Source: Phycisphaerales bacterium
GTDB lineage: Bacteria; Planctomycetota; Phycisphaerae; UBA1845
Assembly (NCBI GenBank): GCA_030612785.1
Contig: JAUWNF010000142.1
Coordinates: forward strand, 1-7,756
Length of the DNA stretch: 7,756 nt
Reading direction: 5' to 3'
Positions 4,756 through 7,756 of this stretch are shown piece by piece (the stretch's first letter is position 1; each line of letters starts with the position of its first letter). A program made the position numbers and the translations under genes. The notes under the pieces were generated by a model. That model searched no databases. It worked only from the letters and a program-made list of their open reading frames with translations, and was not told the DNA's origin.

Positions 4756-7700
4756 ATGCAAAGACTAACGTCCATAGAAGAGTTCAAGGAGCTGCAGGAT
4801 CGCCTTGTTACCGACAGGGATTACGGCATTCCGGCTATAGTGATACCGGCGGGCACTTGCGGCCAGGCGAGCGGGGCTAACGATCTGATCCGTGTGGCCA
4901 AGCGGGAGCTTCTCAACAGAGGTTTGACGGACAAGATACGCCTGCGCATCACCGGCTGCCACGGATTCTGCGAAGCCGAACCGTCGGTACTCATCGAGCC
5001 AACTGGGACCTTCTACCCCAGGGTGGACATCAAGCAGATGGTCCGAATCGTCGAGGCCGTTCGCGACAACCAAGTGCTCGATGACCTGCTCTTCGTGGAT
5101 CCCGTTACGGGCACGGCGGTAGAGAAGCAGTGCGACATTCCGTTCTTCAAGACCCAGGTGCGGACGATTCTCGCACGCAACGAGAAGATCGATCCGATCC
5201 GTATCTTCAACTACATGAGGAATGACGGCTATTTGGCGTTGGCCAAGGCCCTCGCCAAGGGCACACCGACCTGGGTTGTCGAGGAGATTAAACACTCCGG
5301 CCTTCGTGGCCGTGGCGGGGCTGGTTTCCCCACCGGGGTGAAGTGGGAGCTTCTGGCCAAGCAGCGGAACGGACACGGCAAGTTCCTGGTGTGCAACGCG
5401 CACGAGGGTGATCCAGGTGCGTACATGGATCGCAGCTTGCTGATGGGCAACCCGCACAGCATCATCGAAGGCATGATAATCGGCGGTTACGCCACCGGCG
5501 CGAATGAAGGCATTGTTTACGTCGGTAACGAGTATCCGCTGGCCATCAAGCACCTGATCATCGCCCTGCGGCAGGCCCGGGAGTTCGGGCTATTGGGCGA
5601 AGACATTCTGGGAACCGGCTTCTCCTTTGACATCAAGCTTGTCAGAGGCGCCGGCGCATACGTCTGCGGCGAGGAAACGGCGCTGATTCGAGCTATCGAA
5701 GGTAGAATGGGCGAACCGCGCCAGCGCCCGCCCTTCCCGATCGAAAAGGGCATCAACGGCAAGCCGACGGCCATCAACAACGTCGAGACCTGGGCCAATA
5801 TCCCCCTCATCATCGCCGACGGAGCCAGCCAATTCGCCAAAGTCGGCACCAAGGGCAACACGGGCACCAAGATCTTCAGCCTGGTCGGGAACATCAAGAA
5901 CACCGGGCTGGTCGAGGTGCCGATGGGCACCACCATAAAAGAGATTGTCTACGACATCGGCGGCGGGCCGCCGGGCAAGGCGAAGATCAAGGCCGTGCAG
6001 ACCGGCGGTCCTTCCGGCGGCTGCATACCCGCCGAGAAGTTCGATCTACCCATCGACTACGACAGTCTGGCCGAAGCGGGCTCGATCATGGGTTCCGGCG
6101 GCATGATCGTCATGGACGAGAACACGTGCATGGTCGATGTCGCCAAGTATTTCATGAAGTTCCTCAAAGAGGAGTCGTGCGGCAAGTGTTTCACGTGCCG
6201 CAAGGGCACCCAGCGGATGTATGAGATTCTGGAGGACATCTCCGAGGGCAAGGGCACACTCGATCAACTCGACCTGCTTGAGGAACTGGCGATCGCGGTC
6301 AAGGACACGACCATGTGCGGTCTGGGCCAGACGGCGTCGAACCCGGTCCTCTCCACGCTGCGATACTTCCGTCACGAGTACGAGGACCACATTCGGAACA
6401 AGAGATGCAAGGCCTTCGTTTGCAAGGAACTGGTCGGGGCTCCGTGCCAAGCTGCGTGTCCCATAGATACGGAGGCGTGGCGGTACGTGGCGCACATAGC
6501 GCGGGGCGAATATGAGGAGGCGTACCAGGTTATCAGGGAGGCCAACCCGTTCCCTTCGGTTTGTGCCCGGGTTTGCTCTCATCCGTGCGAGAGCCAGTGC
6601 CGCAGCGGAACGGCGGGGACCGCTCCTGTTGCCATCCGCGCCCTGAAACGTTTCGTCACCGATCGTGTGGATCCATCCGTCTATAAGCCGAAGAGAGCGG
6701 CGAAAACGAATGGGGATGCGCCCAAGATCGCCGTCGTCGGCTCCGGTCCGGCTGGACTTACCGCCGCTCATCACTTGTCCCTTGCCGGTCACAAGGTGAC
6801 GGTCTTTGAAGCGGATGATCGCCCGGGTGGGATGCTGGTCAGTGGGATTCCCGCGTTCCGTCTGCCGCGTGAGGTGTTGGGTAAAGAGATCGACGCGCTT
6901 CTGGCCGACGGGGTTTCCCTCCACTGTAACACAGCGCTCGGCCAAGACTTCACCGTGGACAGTCTCTTCGAAGACGGCTTCAAGGTGGTCTTCCTGGCCA
7001 CCGGTGCCCACAGAAGCCGCCGGCTCGGCCTCGAAGGGGAAGACTGCCGGGGAGTGATTCCCGCGATGCCGTTTCTGAAAGCATTCAACCTAGACGGTGA
7101 ACAGTTGGCGCGCGGACGCGTAGCGGTGATCGGCGGCGATAACTCTGCCATCGATGCCGCCCGGGTAGCGGTCAGGCAGGAAGACGTGGAGAGCGTCACT
7201 ATCCTTTACCGCCGCACGCGGGATGAAATGCCCGCTTTTGAGGAGGAGATCGAGGCGGCGCTGGTGGAAGGGATCGACTTGCAGATCCTGGTCAGCCCGG
7301 TGGGCCTACACACAGAGGGCGGTGCCGTAACCGGAGTAACGGTCATTCGCAACCGTTTGGGGGATCGCGGCCCCGACGGACGACGCAAACCAGTACCCAT
7401 CCCCGGTACCGAGACCGACCTGCCGTTCGAGACGGTCATCGTCGCCATCAGCGAGGAGCCGGACCCCGCGACCATTGCGGATGCGTCATCGCAACCCCTG
7501 GAAGCGGGAGCAAATGGCACACTGCGCTCGGATCCGGCAACGCTGACGACGAGTCGGGCGGGCGTCTTTGCGGGCGGAGATTTGGTGACCGGCCCTAACA
7601 CCGTGGTTGAGGCCATCGCCGCCGGGAAAAGGGTCGCTTGGACGATCGCCCCTAACTTGCGCGGAGACGAACTCAAACAACCGGGGGCGGCGCTGCTGCC

Positions 7701-7756
7701 GGAGGTTTACGTTGAGCCGGTTCCGCTCGCAGACGACGAGCTTGAGGAAGCCGACC
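4756..7756 (+). CDS. NuoF/HydB-GltD fusion, NAD(P)H iron-sulfur flavoprotein (3' end outside window)
   Basis: At least 1000 residues with no stop before the edge. Residues about 26-105 form a thioredoxin-like domain with Cys35, Cys68 and Cys72; the usual second Cys is absent. Residues about 145-365 are the NuoF FMN/NADH domain, with GRGGAGFPTG (185-194), EGDPGAYMDR (217-226) and GAGAYVCGEETALI (298-311). An SLBB-type region (about 370-425) follows. The N3-type 4Fe-4S site uses Cys475, 478, 481 (ESCGKCFTC) and Cys521. A GltD/NfnL-like part begins near 551, with Cys551, 556, 564 and 568, then Cys603, 607, 611 and 615, enough for two 4Fe-4S clusters. FAD motif GSGPAGL is at 662-668, Glu685 is present, the NADPH motif GGDNSAIDAAR is at 793-803, YRR is at 818-820, and the closing FAD motif GVFAGGD is at 936-942. 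It should carry electrons between NADH, NADP(H) and a third partner. Start ATG has AGGA seven bases upstream. Odd points are His216 and Asp795 in conserved motifs. Whether it belongs to a Stn-type transhydrogenase, a hydrogenase or a formate dehydrogenase depends on the next gene. Confidence 0.95.
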   Translation, partial: MQRLTSIEEFKELQDRLVTDRDYGIPAIVIPAGTCGQASGANDLIRVAKRELLNRGLTDKIRLRITGCHGFCEAEPSVLIEPTGTFYPRVDIKQMVRIVEAVRDNQVLDDLLFVDPVTGTAVEKQCDIPFFKTQVRTILARNEKIDPIRIFNYMRNDGYLALAKALAKGTPTWVVEEIKHSGLRGRGGAGFPTGVKWELLAKQRNGHGKFLVCNAHEGDPGAYMDRSLLMGNPHSIIEGMIIGGYATGANEGIVYVGNEYPLAIKHLIIALRQAREFGLLGEDILGTGFSFDIKLVRGAGAYVCGEETALIRAIEGRMGEPRQRPPFPIEKGINGKPTAINNVETWANIPLIIADGASQFAKVGTKGNTGTKIFSLVGNIKNTGLVEVPMGTTIKEIVYDIGGGPPGKAKIKAVQTGGPSGGCIPAEKFDLPIDYDSLAEAGSIMGSGGMIVMDENTCMVDVAKYFMKFLKEESCGKCFTCRKGTQRMYEILEDISEGKGTLDQLDLLEELAIAVKDTTMCGLGQTASNPVLSTLRYFRHEYEDHIRNKRCKAFVCKELVGAPCQAACPIDTEAWRYVAHIARGEYEEAYQVIREANPFPSVCARVCSHPCESQCRSGTAGTAPVAIRALKRFVTDRVDPSVYKPKRAAKTNGDAPKIAVVGSGPAGLTAAHHLSLAGHKVTVFEADDRPGGMLVSGIPAFRLPREVLGKEIDALLADGVSLHCNTALGQDFTVDSLFEDGFKVVFLATGAHRSRRLGLEGEDCRGVIPAMPFLKAFNLDGEQLARGRVAVIGGDNSAIDAARVAVRQEDVESVTILYRRTRDEMPAFEEEIEAALVEGIDLQILVSPVGLHTEGGAVTGVTVIRNRLGDRGPDGRRKPVPIPGTETDLPFETVIVAISEEPDPATIADASSQPLEAGANGTLRSDPATLTTSRAGVFAGGDLVTGPNTVVEAIAAGKRVAWTIAPNLRGDELKQPGAALLPEVYVEPVPLADDELEEAD

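Noticed and set aside
4765..5553. 262-codon open frame on the minus strand
   Set aside because: It is antisense to the NuoF part of the fusion; no motif and no ribosome site was noticed.
6046..7011. 321-codon open frame on the minus strand
   Set aside because: It lies wholly inside the fusion gene, whose + strand frame shows dense Fe-S and FAD motifs. The minus frame has no recognisable motif and is a GC-rich shadow.
4756..7756. Interpretation as complex I NuoF
   Set aside because: The GltD-like half and N-terminal thioredoxin-like domain are not found in respiratory complex I NuoF, no other nuo membrane genes are visible, and the motif form EGDPGAYMDR fits soluble HydB-type proteins better.
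1..7756. CRISPR arrays, tRNA or rRNA genes, insertion sequences, attachment sites
   Set aside because: No spaced direct repeats, no tRNA-like cloverleaf, no rRNA sequence, no transposase frame and no terminal inverted repeats were seen.

Overview
The window is GC-rich (roughly 60% by eye) and coding-dense. All real genes lie on the + strand. The organism is most likely a strictly or facultatively anaerobic bacterium. The evidence is a soluble NADH/NADPH flavoprotein module of the kind used with ferredoxin, [FeFe]-hydrogenases or formate dehydrogenases, controlled by a sigma-54-type two-component system. The phylum cannot be read from the sequence. Desulfobacterota-like or Planctomycetota-like anaerobes are my best guess, at low confidence.

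Region 1 (35-3155) is a two-gene regulatory unit. A cytoplasmic histidine kinase with GAF-like sensor domains overlaps by 17 nt a full NtrC-family response regulator (REC, AAA+ with an intact GAFTGA loop, Fis-type HTH). Region 2 (3156-3474) is a 319-nt non-coding stretch. It holds a stem-loop just after the regulator, a short 8-bp tandem repeat, two imperfect sigma-54-like promoter candidates and a near-perfect 18-nt palindrome just upstream of the next gene. Region 3 (3475-7756) is a presumptive operon. It begins with a 101-residue protein made of two Cys4 modules with identical cysteine spacing. Next is a NuoE/HydC-like [2Fe-2S] subunit with an unusual cysteine-rich C-terminal extension. Last is a very long fusion protein that runs off the window after 1000 codons. 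It consists of a 2Fe-2S thioredoxin-like domain, a NuoF/HydB domain (FMN, NADH, 4Fe-4S), a GltD/NfnL-like domain (two 4Fe-4S sites, FAD, NADPH) and the start of a C-terminal tail.

A plausible reading is as follows. The NuoE-like subunit and the NuoF part form an NAD(H)-reactive diaphorase. The GltD part adds an FAD/NADP(H) site on the same chain. Together they would form a soluble complex linking NAD(H), NADP(H) and a low-potential partner, in the manner of the Sporomusa-type Nfn (Stn) transhydrogenase or an electron-bifurcating hydrogenase or formate dehydrogenase. The catalytic or ferredoxin-facing partner would be encoded beyond the right edge. The upstream kinase and sigma-54 activator would switch the operon on, but this is inferred from position and weak promoter motifs. 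The most novel parts are the duplicated Cys4 mini-protein, the NuoE extension, and several substitutions in conserved nucleotide-binding motifs of the fusion.
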